Notes: a model not told the origin generated them from the sequence alone. Numbered from the stretch's first letter, positions 1 through 8,212 are shown. The stretch: DNA of 37,500 nucleotides from Chelativorans xinjiangensis (GCF_009812055.1 NZ_WQNH01000005.1:1-37500); one strand, 5' to 3'. Translations and numbers: made by a program.

Positions 1-80
1 TGACGTGCTTCCCGCTTTTCGGACCGTTCTGAGCTGGAATTTTCCAATTATGATCCCCGGATTGGGAGAGGGAGAATTCC

Positions 81-347
81 ATGAAAAAGTCGAAGTTTTC
101 GGAGGCGCAGATCGCCTTCATCCTGCGTCAGGCCGATGAAGGCACGCCGGTGGCGGAGGTCTGTCGCAAGGCCGGCATTTCGGACGCCACGTTCTATAAC
201 TGGAAGAAGCGCTATGGCGGTCTGACCCCGTCGGAGGTGAGGCGCATGCGCCAGCTCGAGGACGAGAACAACCGGCTGAAGAAGATCGTCGCCGATCTGA
301 GCCTCGACAAGGCGATGCTGCAGGACGTTCTCAAGCGAAAGCTCTAA
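81..347 (+). CDS. IS3-family transposase OrfA (HTH protein)
   Basis: An 88-residue protein starting MKKSKFSEAQIAFIL, the usual start of OrfA in IS407-like elements. Residues 1-50 form an HTH_Tnp_1-type helix-turn-helix that binds the terminal repeats. Residues 55-88 (DENNRLKKIVADLSLDK) are a leucine-zipper-like helix that mediates OrfA/OrfAB oligomerisation. A GGGAGAGGGAGAA purine run upstream serves as ribosome binding site. The downstream orfB frame is at -1 relative to orfA and stays open across the junction, so an OrfAB fusion by -1 frameshift is likely in or near the AAAG at 338-341. I infer the slip site from position only. Confidence 0.92.
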   Translation: MKKSKFSEAQIAFILRQADEGTPVAEVCRKAGISDATFYNWKKRYGGLTPSEVRRMRQLEDENNRLKKIVADLSLDKAMLQDVLKRKL

Positions 348-379
348 GGCCTGCTCGCCGGCGCCGGCTTGTCGACGAG

Positions 380-1180
380 GTGCGGGAGGCCTGGAAGGTC
401 TCGATCCGCCGCGCCTGCGCGACATTGCTGATCGACACGTCTCTGTATCACTACAAGTCGAAACGCGGCGAGCAGGCCGAACTCAAAGCCAGGATCAAGG
501 AGATTGCCGAGACGCGCGTGCGCTACGGCTATCGGCGTGTGCATGTGCTGTTGCGGCGGGAGGGTTGGAACGTGAATGCCAAGCGGATCTACCGCCTTTA
601 CAAGGAGATGGGGCTTCAACTCAGGAACAAGACGCCGAAGCGAAGGGTGAAAGCCAGGTTGCGTGAGGACCGATCGGATGCCACGCATTCCAACCAGGTC
701 TGGGCGATGGACTTCGTCCACGACCAGCTGGCGACGGGCCGCAAGATCCGCATTCTGACCGTTGTCGATACCTTCTCGCGTTTCTCGCCAGCGGTTGATC
801 CGCGGTTCAGCTATCGCGGCGAGGATGTCGTAGTGACGCTGGAGCGGGCCTGTCGGCTGGTCGGCTATCCGAAGACGATCAGGGTCGATCAGGGTTCAGA
901 GTTTATCTCCCGCGACCTCGACCTGTGGGCCTATCAGCGCGGTGTCGAGCTCGACTTCTCCCGCCCCGGAAAGCCCACCGACAACGCTTTCATCGAGTCG
1001 TTCAACGGCAAATTCCGGGCCGAATGCCTCAACGCCCACTGGTTCCTCAGCCTTGACGATGCCCGCTCAAAGATGGAGGAATGGCGTAAGGACTACAACA
1101 CTGTCCGCCCGCACAGCGCGATCGGCAACAAGCCGCCGATTTCGCTCATGAAAGGCTCATCGGCGGCTGCGCCACCCTGA
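380..1180 (+). CDS. IS3-family transposase OrfB (DDE catalytic domain)
   Basis: The catalytic half of the transposase. Numbered from the GTG at 380, residues 1-100 include an HTH_21-like segment (YGYRRVHVLLRREGW), followed by an rve integrase core. The three metal-binding acids are visible: D111 (WAMDFV), D170 (RVDQGSEF) and E206 (AFIESFNGK), spaced as DD35E. The C-terminal YNTVRPHSAIGNKPP is the usual IS3 ending. It probably functions as a frameshifted OrfAB fusion; the separate GTG start is only a convention. The final codons lie inside the 88-base sequence that is repeated after the gene. Confidence 0.92.
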   Translation: MREAWKVSIRRACATLLIDTSLYHYKSKRGEQAELKARIKEIAETRVRYGYRRVHVLLRREGWNVNAKRIYRLYKEMGLQLRNKTPKRRVKARLREDRSDATHSNQVWAMDFVHDQLATGRKIRILTVVDTFSRFSPAVDPRFSYRGEDVVVTLERACRLVGYPKTIRVDQGSEFISRDLDLWAYQRGVELDFSRPGKPTDNAFIESFNGKFRAECLNAHWFLSLDDARSKMEEWRKDYNTVRPHSAIGNKPPISLMKGSSAAAPP

Positions 1181-1324
1181 GCCAGACACCCCGGAAATTC
1201 CCGCCCGGGGCGATCCAAAGTCGGGAAGCACCTCAAATGAAAGGCTCATCGGCGGCTGCGCCACCCTGAGCCAGACACCCCGGAAATTCCCGCCCGGGGC
1301 GATCCAAAGTCGGGAAGCACCTCA
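1148..1324. repeat. Tandem 88-bp duplication of the IS right end
   Basis: Bases 1148-1235 and 1237-1324 appear identical and are separated by a single A. Each copy holds the last codons of orfB, its TGA stop and the complete right terminal inverted repeat ending CACCTCA. The second copy is a non-coding remnant. Replication slippage, or the leftover of a second element in tandem reduced to its tail, would both produce this. Confidence 0.93.
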
Positions 1325-1433
1325 TTGCGTCGGCACCAGAAATTCAAACTGAAGTGCTTCTTGGGGAGCGAACGTTTCAGTTCGCACAATTGCCAATGCT
1401 TGACCTATCGGGAAGCTACGCCAGACGATGGCG

Positions 1434-2187
1434 TCATTGGGCTCGGTGTTTGTGGAGCAGCGTGCGGTAGCCGCCAGCTACAAGACCGAAGCCAGTGCGT
1501 ACCCGGCGCATCACGACGTCGCGCAACGGCATCGACTTCCATGAAATCGCACTTTCGCGCTCTGCGCCGAACACCGCCTCCGCGATGTCCTGATATGTGG
1601 CGCCTGCCCGCCGGCCATCGATTGCCCGGAGCATTTCGATGAGATGGCACCTGCGCTGGGCCGTGAGGCGAATATCTGGTGTCGCTCGATGATGAACAAG
1701 AGCGTCGCGGAAGCGGAACAGCGCGTCGACGCGATCATGGAGAAGCGGATCGACGGGCGTGAGGACGGCTACAGGGCCGCGAGGTGCCTTGCCGTCAAGG
1801 GCAATGGCAGCGAAGCGCTCGCCGGCGAGGACGAAGCGGAGATAGAGGCCTTCCTCAGCCGATCTCGCACTGATCGGATCGACGGCGATCGTTGCCGTGA
1901 TCAAGCCTGGCACGACTATCGGCGCCAGAAGGACTGCGGCCGGATCGACAGCGGGGCTCCAGAAGATGTCGGCATTCGTGGCGGGCAGGTCCGGAGGTAT
2001 CGGGAAAGCGCAACCCCCAGTGCGCGTTCAGCGCCGCTACGGCTTGGTCATCCAACGGATCCGAGGCCGCGACTTCCTGCTGGTAGTCGGAATTGCGCCG
2101 GAGAAATTCCCAAGCGAGTTCCGCCGAGTTCAGGTCTTTCAGATATCGATATTTTTCGGCGTCCCGCCAATTCCCCCGCGCCACCAT
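1434..2187 (-). pseudogene. DUF6499-DUF2285 regulator-like gene, frameshifted
   Basis: Two frames on the minus strand join into one protein of a family common on alphaproteobacterial mobile elements. The 5' part starts at ATG 2187 behind a GGGGAGGAAA ribosome binding site and reads WRDAEKYRYLKDLNSAELAWEFL, the DUF6499 motif, as far as WGLRFP. Reading resumes in the next frame as NADIFWSPAVDPAAVLLAP and continues through the DUF2285 region (GATYQDIAEAVFGAE to the C-terminal GGYRTLL) to a stop at 1434. One extra base near 2005-2010, around TTTCCCGATA, explains the break. The C-terminus is complete, so this is a frameshift, not a truncation. A base-calling error is the alternative. The gene lies next to the insertion sequence. 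Confidence 0.75.
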
Positions 2188-2311
2188 GCCGATTTCCTCC
2201 CCGACTCCGTGCAGTGGGTCCGCATGTCCATGGAAGATCGCGGCAAAATTGAATTCTGGATAGCGGGGCAACCGGCATATGGCGATGCGCCCTGTGCATC
2301 ACCTCGGGCGT

Positions 2312-2575
2312 CTAGTGGTAGGCGGATCGCAGGAGGTCGCGGTAGCCATTCTCCGTCATCCACCGGGCGCGGGCGAGATGGGTTTCGTGAACCCGCATGG
2401 CGCGTTCGGGTTGCCTGTCGGGGTCGAGACCGAAGACCACGCGAACGACTTCACGCCAATGTGCGGCGTCCGCCTCGGCATCGAGCAATCGCAGATAGGT
2501 CTCGACATGGGCGCGGTCATAGTCTGTCAGATGCTCACTCTTCGGCGGTTCATCCAGGAAGTCGGTTCTGCCCAT
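2312..2575 (-). CDS. Small DUF2285-type protein
   Basis: An 87-residue protein. I choose ATG 2575 because AGGAG lies five bases upstream; a GTG at 2581 would overlap that site. The segment HWREVVRVVFGLDP...LARARWMTENGYRDLL follows the DUF2285 pattern seen at the end of the neighbouring frameshifted gene, but this is a short stand-alone form. Such proteins recur in the same order (DUF2285 pair, XRE regulator, DUF736) on alphaproteobacterial integrative elements. Function unknown; a DNA-binding or regulatory role is inferred from family context only. Confidence 0.75.
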   Translation of the reverse strand: MGRTDFLDEPPKSEHLTDYDRAHVETYLRLLDAEADAAHWREVVRVVFGLDPDRQPERAMRVHETHLARARWMTENGYRDLLRSAYH

Positions 2576-2594
2576 GTGCACTCCTGTGTCTCGG

Positions 2595-2655
2595 CGCGGT
2601 GCCGCAACTGGCTATGGTTAACGCAATCTCACCGGGATTGTAGAGGGGCACCGCG
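2595..2655. promoter_or_regulatory. Inverted repeat between two regulator genes
   Basis: The 9-base arms CGCGGTGCC (2595-2603) and GGCACCGCG (2647-2655) are perfectly complementary and separated by 43 bases. They sit in the 127-base gap between the XRE gene and the small DUF2285 gene, just upstream of the latter. The position suits an operator, possibly for the XRE protein encoded beside it. No clear -35/-10 pair was found inside. Confidence 0.35.
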
Positions 2656-2702
2656 AAATCCCCGTGACGAAGACAGGGATCGCGCCATCGGCAGGTTCTT
2701 TG

Positions 2703-2963
2703 TCAGGCCGACGTTTCCTGATCCTGCCTCGCCGCAGCATGAACGATTATCACCCCTTCACCTCGGTCAGAGTTCAGGAGGACGACGCCATTCGCTTCAA
2801 GGGCGCGGCGAACCTGATCGCGCGTGCTTTCGTACACCCTCAGATCGTTCTCGGATTCGAGGCGCTTGAGAGCGGTCAGCGATATTCGGGCCTTATCAGC
2901 GAGCGTCTCCTGCGTCCAACCCAGCAACGCGCGCGCGGCCCGCGATTGTCGGGCGGTGATCAT
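2703..2963 (-). CDS. XRE-family helix-turn-helix regulator
   Basis: An 86-residue protein. Residues 4-60 (SRAARALLGWTQETLADKARISLTALKRLE) form a classical Cro/C1 helix-turn-helix with the conserved WTQETLA...S..ALKRLE pattern. The tail (GVVLLNSDRGEGVII) is the short beta extension usual in small alphaproteobacterial XRE proteins. The start at 2963 is supported by AGGAGGTG eight bases upstream. Likely a DNA-binding repressor of the mobile-element genes around it. Its targets are not shown by the sequence, though the inverted repeat at 2595-2655 is a candidate. Confidence 0.88.
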   Translation of the reverse strand: MITARQSRAARALLGWTQETLADKARISLTALKRLESENDLRVYESTRDQVRRALEANGVVLLNSDRGEGVIIVHAAARQDQETSA

Positions 2964-3110
2964 GCATGATCACCTCCTACAGTCACGAATGCGCACGCCA
3001 GAACTACGACTATTTTAGTCGCTCTTGGCGGGATTCGCCACTGAATTTTCCTTCTTTTACGGGTTGAAGCCGGGAAGTCGCCGGACTGATTCGGTTGCCC
3101 GACGGCTTTG

Positions 3111-3137
3111 GCCCCGCCCGGACTTGCCGGGCGGGGC
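3111..3137 (-). terminator. Strong hairpin after the DUF736 gene
   Basis: Perfect 11-base arms GCCCCGCCCGG (3111-3121) and CCGGGCGGGGC (3127-3137) with a 5-base loop start 12 bases past the DUF736 stop codon. There is no T tract on the minus-strand side, so it may act as an mRNA-stabilising or Rho-linked 3' hairpin instead of a classical intrinsic terminator. Confidence 0.5.
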
Positions 3138-3148
3138 TCGTGCGGGCC

Positions 3149-3472
3149 TCAGTCGCCATTGCGCCGGCTGGGGCGGGACCAGATGAGGCTGTAGCCGTCG
3201 CCGTCCTCGTCGTCGAAGAGATTGGCGTAGATCGGGGCGGTGAAGCTCGGATCGTCGAGCTTGAGGCCCAGATAGTCGCGGCCCTCGTTCGAGCGCTTGG
3301 ACCAGGCGGCGCCGATCTCGGCGCGGCCGGCATAGACCCGGTGGCTGGGGGCGTTCTCGCCGCTCGCCTTGGTGTCGGGGACGATGCGGACATTGCGGGT
3401 CTGCAGGCTGAGGGTGACGATTTCGCCGGTGAATTCGTTGCCGGACTTCTTGAAGGTGCCGATGGTCGCCAT
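3149..3472 (-). CDS. DUF736 family protein
   Basis: A 107-residue protein starting MATIGTFKKSGNEFTGEIVTL, the hallmark of DUF736. The family has the expected length and ends with the conserved SAPIYANLF-like block (here TAPIYANLFDDEDGDGYSLIW). I start it at 3472 because AAGGAG lies eight bases upstream; the frame extends further but the extension is not family-like. DUF736 genes are very frequent on alphaproteobacterial plasmids and integrative elements. The biochemical role is not established. Confidence 0.9.
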   Translation of the reverse strand: MATIGTFKKSGNEFTGEIVTLSLQTRNVRIVPDTKASGENAPSHRVYAGRAEIGAAWSKRSNEGRDYLGLKLDDPSFTAPIYANLFDDEDGDGYSLIWSRPSRRNGD

Positions 3473-4041
3473 GATTGAGTCTCCTTGATTTTGAGTTCGA
3501 GCCCGCACCATGCGGCCTCGATGGCGATCGGCAGGCCGAAGGCGATCGACGGCGCATCGCTTGCGACCGCAGCGTCAGCGGAGGATGGCGGCAGGGAAAC
3601 TTTCTTGTCCCGCGAGGAATGGCGGCGCAGCCGGCAGGGGAAGAAAGTTGACCGGCGCCATTGCGGCAAAGGCGATCGAGGCGCAGCCGGCCTTCGGCCA
3701 GATCAAGCCATTGAAGAGGCCGATTGGAGCGGCCGACAACAACGATCGTGACAAGGAGACGATGGCGGCCCTGCGCGCATCGAGTCGTCTGGCACCGTCA
3801 GCGGCGGATCACATCGACCAGCAGACCCCTGTTCGTTTGGAACGGCACCGACGCCGCTAGCGGCAACCTCGAATCCAGCCATCGTCATACCGGCCGTGCA
3901 CCCGGTGACGCAGTTCCAATGACCTGATGTGACGCGATAGTCGTGGGCGCGGCCCGACAATCCGATCCCGCCTTCCACGGTCCAACAAGGCGTGACAGCG
4001 GCACGATCACCTTCCGAACACCGCCTCGGCGCCTGGACGAG
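3473..4041. other. 570-bp gap with no supported gene
   Basis: Several overlapping open frames exist on both strands, but none shows a family motif, a good ribosome binding site or codon use that favours one frame. The part next to DUF736 (about 3473-3670) is its 5' upstream region. The rest looks like degraded or non-coding backbone DNA. Confidence 0.5.
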
Positions 4042-4482
4042 TCAGGCGCGCGCGATGCTCTGTCCCTGGGCCGCGGCCGCAGCGAGTGTTGTCAGCCGGA
4101 TATAGGCTGTGATGCCGACGGCGAGACTGCCAATCAGGGAGAAGACGAACTGCCACACAGGCGACGGCACGGCGTGCTTGACGATGCCGTGCGTCGCATG
4201 AAACCCGGCAATCGCAGCCGGCACGACAAAGGCCAGGGCAAGGGCCGCGCGCAGCCATAGCGGGCGTACAAACATGAGGCCGGCCTGCAGGACCACGAGC
4301 GTAAGGAAGGCGGCGATGGCGCCGACGGCAATGCCGCCGGCAACGCCGGCGCCGGCATGATATGCCCACAGGCCGATAGTGACGCCGGCAAAAGCCGGTA
4401 GCGCGAATATGGCGAGGGTGAACAGCAGCCAGCAGCAGAAGCCGATGGCGACGATGCCGAGAAAAATGCTGAGGATCATCAT
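4042..4482 (-). CDS. Small integral membrane protein, unknown function
   Basis: A 146-residue protein that is almost entirely hydrophobic, with about four membrane segments: roughly residues 3-32, 40-70, 78-96 and 108-130. The first segment could double as an uncleaved signal anchor. The start ATGATG at 4482 follows CGGAGG at a good distance. A -10-like TATACT lies about 65 bases upstream. I do not recognise the family. Its place among mobile-element genes suggests an accessory backbone protein of the inner membrane, but no function can be read from the sequence. Confidence 0.6.
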   Translation of the reverse strand: MMILSIFLGIVAIGFCCWLLFTLAIFALPAFAGVTIGLWAYHAGAGVAGGIAVGAIAAFLTLVVLQAGLMFVRPLWLRAALALAFVVPAAIAGFHATHGIVKHAVPSPVWQFVFSLIGSLAVGITAYIRLTTLAAAAAQGQSIARA

Positions 4483-4545
4483 GGTGGTGCCTCCGTGACG
4501 ACTGATCGAACGGACGCGCCTCCACCACCACCATGGCGCACGAAA

Positions 4546-4551
4546 AGTATA
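4546..4551 (-). promoter_or_regulatory. -10-like TATACT upstream of the membrane protein gene
   Basis: TATACT on the minus strand differs from the consensus at one position and sits in a locally A/T-rich patch of otherwise GC-rich DNA. The -35 region is weak: CTCGCA about 18 bases upstream. Transcription would start near 4538, upstream of the start codon at 4482. Confidence 0.35.
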
Positions 4552-4716
4552 CTACATTTGCGATCGAGCTGCGAGCCAGAAGGTCCGCTCCTGACCCAAC
4601 CAGTCATCGACACCTCGCTCGAACCACATGTTCAGCCAGAGACCGGCTCGTCCGCATGAGGCGCGGAAGCCTGATGAAGAGCGTCTCCTAAGGGCATCCT
4701 TCCAACCCTAACCGCA

Positions 4717-5598
4717 TCACGCCGCCTGACGACGCAGCCGCACCACATCCTTGGACGGAGGCAGCCCGAACTGCCGGGCGTATTCCCTGCTGAACTGGTT
4801 CGGGCTCTCGTAGCCGACGCCGAAGGCCACCGCTGTAGCGTTTCCCTCTCCCGACATCAGAAGTGTCCGGGCATGCAGAAGACGGACCTGTTTCTGGTAC
4901 TGAATCGGGCTGAGCGCCGTGACCGCCTTGAAGTGACGATGGAACGCGGAGACGCTTAGAGCTGCCATTTCGGCGAGCATTTCGACACGCAGCGGCTTTG
5001 CGAAGTTCTCACGAATCCACTGGATCGCGACGCCGATCCGCGACAGGGCAGCGTCGGGGGCCGCGATGTCCCGAAGCATCCAGCCGAGCGGCCCCTGCAG
5101 CACCCGGAACAGGATCTCCCTTTCGTAAGCGGGGGCAAGCACGGCGACCTCGTCCGGCCGGTCCATCAGCCGGAGCATCCGCACCCAGGCATCGAGAAAC
5201 TCGTCGTTGACCGGCGCAACCGAGAAGCCCGATCCAAACAGCTTGCTGCAGACCCGAACGGGAAGGTCGCTAATCAGCGACGCGGCCGTCGGAGGATGAA
5301 GCGTCAGGCTGACCGCGAGATACGGCTCCCCGGAGGCCGACGGATGCACCGATCCCACGGCCGGAAGATCGACCGACATGACGAAATAGGTGGCGGGGTC
5401 ATAGGCGAAGGTCCGTTCGCCGACCGTCATCGTCTTCGAGCCGGTCAGGATCAGGTTGATCATCGGCTCGTAGACGGCCGAAAGCCGGTGCTCCGGTATT
5501 TCGCCCTGGACCATGGCGACGCGGGGAATTCCTGTTTCCGTCCGGCGGTTTTCGGCTGACGAGGCCAGGCTGCGCAGTTCCTGAAGTTGCTTTTCCAT
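4717..5598 (-). CDS. AraC-family transcriptional regulator
   Basis: A protein of about 293 residues with an AraC_N-type N-terminal sensor region (GIPRVAMVQGEIPEHRLSAV...YEPMINLILTGSKTM) and a C-terminal double helix-turn-helix (RVEMLAEMAALSVSAFHRHFKAVTALSPIQYQKQVRL...AFGVGYESPNQFSREYARQFG). It is divergent from the SDR gene, with about 137 bases between them, so it most likely controls the operon 5736-8790, probably activating it in response to a small effector. The start is uncertain: ATG 5598 (MEKQLQELRSLAS) looks natural, and a TTG at 5655 would add 19 residues. Neither has a strong ribosome binding site. Confidence 0.88.
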   Translation of the reverse strand: MEKQLQELRSLASSAENRRTETGIPRVAMVQGEIPEHRLSAVYEPMINLILTGSKTMTVGERTFAYDPATYFVMSVDLPAVGSVHPSASGEPYLAVSLTLHPPTAASLISDLPVRVCSKLFGSGFSVAPVNDEFLDAWVRMLRLMDRPDEVAVLAPAYEREILFRVLQGPLGWMLRDIAAPDAALSRIGVAIQWIRENFAKPLRVEMLAEMAALSVSAFHRHFKAVTALSPIQYQKQVRLLHARTLLMSGEGNATAVAFGVGYESPNQFSREYARQFGLPPSKDVVRLRRQAA

Positions 5599-5735
5599 GA
5601 GGGCGAAGGTGACAGCCTGAGGCCGGCTCCGCAAGCGCGAAGCAGAAATAGGCAAGTTTCAGAGAGAAATGGGTGAGCGCCAGAGATGGCGCGGGCCTAG
5701 CTTCAGGTCATACCGAACAGGGAAAGAAAAGCCCC

Positions 5736-6479
5736 ATGAAGATCGTCATCATCACCGGAAGCAGCCGGGGCCTCGGAGCGAGCACCGCCGTCGAATGCGC
5801 CCGCAAGGGCATGGGCGTGGTCGTGACCTACAACGCCAATCCCGAAAAAGCAGAGAACGTCGTGAAGACGATCGTGCAGAGCGGTGGCAGGGCCGTGGCC
5901 CTGAAGCTCGACGTCGGAAACGTCGGTGCCTTCCCGGCGTTTCGTGACGCCGTCGCCGCCCAGCTGCAATCCGTCTGGGGTCGTGGCGATTTCGACTACC
6001 TCGTCAACAACGCCGGATACGGCCTCTTCAGTCCGATCGCCAAAGTGACGGAAGAACAGTTCGACGGACTGTTCAACGTCCACCTCAAAGGCCCGTTCTT
6101 CCTGACCCGGATCCTGCTGCCGATGATGGCGAACGGCGGCCAGATCATCAACATCACCAGCGCTACCTCGCGTGTGGCGACAGCAGGTGTCGCGCCCTAT
6201 GCCTCCTTCAAAGGCGGTCTCGAAGTCCTGACCCGCTACATGGCCAAGGAGTTCGGCGGGCGGGGAATCAGGGCGAACTCGATCGCACCCGGTGCAATCC
6301 GCACCGAACTCGGCGGCGGCCTGAACGACGAGTTCGAGGCGATGCTCGCAGGCCAGACCGCGCTCGGCCGCGTCGGCGAACCCGAAGAGATCGGTGGGGT
6401 CGTCGCCAGTCTTCTGTCGAGCGAGAACCGCTGGATCAACGCCCAGAACATCGAAGTCGCGGGCGGCTACATCATCTGA
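5736..6479 (+). CDS. SDR-family NAD(P)-dependent oxidoreductase
   Basis: A 247-residue short-chain dehydrogenase. The Rossmann nucleotide motif TGSSRGLG starts at residue 7, NNAG follows near residue 91, and the catalytic set is S142, Y155 and K159 (YASFK). The C-terminal IEVAGGYII matches the usual 'VDGG' end of FabG-like enzymes. I start at ATG 5736 (MKIVIITGSS), because the Rossmann strand must begin there, with GGGAAAG upstream. It is the first gene of a plus-strand operon; the next gene begins 15 bases later. The substrate is unknown: an alcohol or ketone reduction coupled to the following VOC and saccharopine-dehydrogenase-like genes is inference. Confidence 0.9.
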   Translation: MKIVIITGSSRGLGASTAVECARKGMGVVVTYNANPEKAENVVKTIVQSGGRAVALKLDVGNVGAFPAFRDAVAAQLQSVWGRGDFDYLVNNAGYGLFSPIAKVTEEQFDGLFNVHLKGPFFLTRILLPMMANGGQIINITSATSRVATAGVAPYASFKGGLEVLTRYMAKEFGGRGIRANSIAPGAIRTELGGGLNDEFEAMLAGQTALGRVGEPEEIGGVVASLLSSENRWINAQNIEVAGGYII

Positions 6480-6494
6480 CCAAAGGAGAACAGC

Positions 6495-6890
6495 ATGCTC
6501 GACCACGTCTTCATCTCCGTCAGCGACATCGCCCGTTCGATCGGCTTTTACGAGGCGGCGCTGGCGCCGCTCGGAATCGTCCATGCACATGACTACGAAG
6601 GGAAGGAAGGGCCTCCCGGCCATCCGGACCTGAAAGGTTTTGGGGCGAACGGCAGGGTGTTTTTCTGGCTTCGCGAAGGGGTTGTCGACGGCCGCTCGGC
6701 TCATGTCGGTTTCGTCGCCAAAGGCGCCGCCCAAGTCGATGCCGCCTATGACGCTGCGATCACCGCGGGCGCAACCGAGATCCATCCGCCCGGCCCGCAG
6801 CTTCACTACGACCCACGCTATTACGCCGCGCAGGTTCGCGACCCCGATGGCTACAGCCTCGAATTCGTCTACAAGGAATGGCAGCACTGA
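6495..6890 (+). CDS. VOC-family (glyoxalase/dioxygenase fold) protein
   Basis: A 131-residue single-domain protein starting MLDHVFISVSDIARSIGFYE, the typical first strand and helix of the vicinal-oxygen-chelate fold, and ending RDPDGYSLEFVYKEWQH, the metal-site strand with glutamate (E in SLEFV). Members are small metalloenzymes or binding proteins, including glyoxalases, dioxygenases and fosfomycin-type resistance proteins. This one resembles the lactoylglutathione-lyase-like group found in many oxidoreductase operons. AAAGGAG lies upstream of ATG 6495, and the stop at 6890 is one base before the next start. No specific substrate can be assigned. Confidence 0.88.
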   Translation: MLDHVFISVSDIARSIGFYEAALAPLGIVHAHDYEGKEGPPGHPDLKGFGANGRVFFWLREGVVDGRSAHVGFVAKGAAQVDAAYDAAITAGATEIHPPGPQLHYDPRYYAAQVRDPDGYSLEFVYKEWQH

Positions 6891-6891
6891 C

Positions 6892-7875
6892 ATGACAAAA
6901 CTGATGATCTATGGCGCGACCGGCTATACCGGCCGCATGGCGGCAGAGCATGCGAAGGCGGCAGGCACGCCTCTCGTTGTCGCAGGTCGCAGCAAAGCGC
7001 CCCTCTCCAGGCTTGCCGCCGAGCTCGGCGTTGAATACCGGGTGTTCGGCCTCGACGACACCGCGGCGATCGACAATGGCCTTGCCGATGTTTCGGTCCT
7101 GCTGAACAGCGCCGGTCCTTTCCTGCGGACCGCCGAAGCCCTGATGCGGGCGTCGCTCCGCAACGGCGTACACTATCTCGACACTGCAGCCGAACTCGAC
7201 AGCTACCGTCAGGCCGAAGACCTGGACAACGAGGCGAAGGCAGCAGGGATCATGCTGATGCCAGGCGGTGGTGGCAGCGTCGCAATGCTCGGCAGCCTAG
7301 CCGGACACGCTGTCGGGAAGGTCCGCGACCCCCGCAAAATCAGGATCGCGCTGCATGTCGCAGGTGGTCTCTCGCGCGGGTCGGCGATCAGCGCCATGGA
7401 AAATGTCACCACCCAGACCCTGGTTCGTATCGACGGCAAGCTCGTCAGCGCTCCTGCCGAGGGCATTCGGAAATTCGACTTCGGCAAGGGTGCGGTCGAC
7501 TGTTTCCCGGTGACACTTCCCGATCTCATCACGATCTGGCGGTCGACGGGCGTCCCTGATGTCGAGACCTTCGTGCATGTGACAGGCGACGGCTTTCCGC
7601 AGGGCGATCTCTCCCTGCTTCCGGATGGGCCGAGTGAAGAGGATCGTCTCGCGAACCGATACCAGGCGGCCGTCGAAGTCACCGACGCGGAAGGCCAGGT
7701 GACCCGTTCGCTTCTCGACACGGTCAACGGCTACACCTTCACCGCGATGGCTGCGGCCGAAGCTGGCCGCCGTGCGCTCGCAGGCGAAGTCCGCCCCGGC
7801 TTCCAGACGCCCGCCGTTCTGTTCGGAAGCGGCTTCGCTCAGACCATCGCCGACACCACGATCGTCGACATCTGA
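6892..7875 (+). CDS. Saccharopine-dehydrogenase-like NAD(P)-binding protein
   Basis: A 327-residue protein beginning MTKLMIYGATGYTGRMAAEHAK. GATGYTG is the nucleotide-binding loop of the saccharopine dehydrogenase-like / trans-acting enoyl reductase group. The following segment (GRSKAPLSRLAAELG, then SVLLNSAGPF) and the short motif HYLDTAAEL agree with this family. The ATG at 6892 lies one base after the stop of the VOC gene, so translation is probably coupled. A longer upstream frame only shadows the VOC gene. Likely a soluble redox enzyme acting in sequence with the SDR; substrate unknown. Confidence 0.87.
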   Translation: MTKLMIYGATGYTGRMAAEHAKAAGTPLVVAGRSKAPLSRLAAELGVEYRVFGLDDTAAIDNGLADVSVLLNSAGPFLRTAEALMRASLRNGVHYLDTAAELDSYRQAEDLDNEAKAAGIMLMPGGGGSVAMLGSLAGHAVGKVRDPRKIRIALHVAGGLSRGSAISAMENVTTQTLVRIDGKLVSAPAEGIRKFDFGKGAVDCFPVTLPDLITIWRSTGVPDVETFVHVTGDGFPQGDLSLLPDGPSEEDRLANRYQAAVEVTDAEGQVTRSLLDTVNGYTFTAMAAAEAGRRALAGEVRPGFQTPAVLFGSGFAQTIADTTIVDI

Positions 7876-7885
7876 GGAACGCACC

Positions 7886-8212
7886 ATGCAGAAGCTCGTC
7901 GAATCCTTCATCGCGACCGCAAACGCCTTCGATGTCGGGAGTACGCTGTCCCTGTTCGCTCCCGATGCCGTCATCAACGATGTTTCGGTCGGCGACGCCT
8001 TCGTCGGCAGGAACGGCGTCCGGATCTATTTCGAGCGGTTCTTCGTTGGTTACAACACCGCAAGCAGGCTGCTGTCCATCGACAAGGTGGACGACTTCAA
8101 CGCGACCGTCCGCCTCGATTTTACGGGAGATTTCGGCCACGAGGTAGGCATCCTCAAGATGGCGATCAATTCTGAGGGCCTGATCGAGCGCATCGACGCC
8201 GATCTCGAATAA
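7886..8212 (+). CDS. NTF2/SnoaL-like protein (first)
   Basis: A 108-residue protein, MQKLVESFIATANAFDVGSTLSLFAPDAVINDVS, the standard opening of NTF2-like cone-fold proteins in which a hydrophobic pocket holds a small ligand. The end (GILKMAINSEGLIERIDADLE) matches the last strands. TGAGGAACGCACC precedes the ATG; the gap to the upstream stop is ten bases. Family members act as ketosteroid-isomerase-like enzymes, polyketide cyclases or binding proteins. The operon context suggests a small hydrophobic substrate, but no catalytic residues can be assigned with confidence. Confidence 0.82.
   Translation: MQKLVESFIATANAFDVGSTLSLFAPDAVINDVSVGDAFVGRNGVRIYFERFFVGYNTASRLLSIDKVDDFNATVRLDFTGDFGHEVGILKMAINSEGLIERIDADLE

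Larger units (their letters stand above)
1..1324 (+). mobile_element. IS3-family insertion sequence with duplicated right end
   Basis: The first bases, TGACGTGCTTCCCG, match the reverse complement of the right end (TGAGGTGCTTCCCG), so both terminal inverted repeats are visible, and similarity continues for about 30 bases. Between them lie orfA and orfB in the overlapping-frame arrangement of the IS3 family; the protein sequences suggest the IS407-like group. A first right end lies at 1235 and a second identical one at 1324, so the element is either 1235 or 1324 bases long. The left flank is outside the window, so a target duplication cannot be checked. DD35E residues are intact, so the transposase may be active. 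Confidence 0.9.

Noticed and set aside
1325-1433. Possible target duplication next to the outer IS end
   Set aside because: The left flank is outside the window, so the duplication cannot be checked.
3703-3978. 91-codon frame on the minus strand between DUF736 and the membrane protein
   Set aside because: No recognisable family, no good start signal, and competing frames of similar length on both strands.
5703-6893. 396-codon open frame on the minus strand
   Set aside because: Antisense to the SDR and VOC genes, whose motifs and ribosome binding sites are clear.
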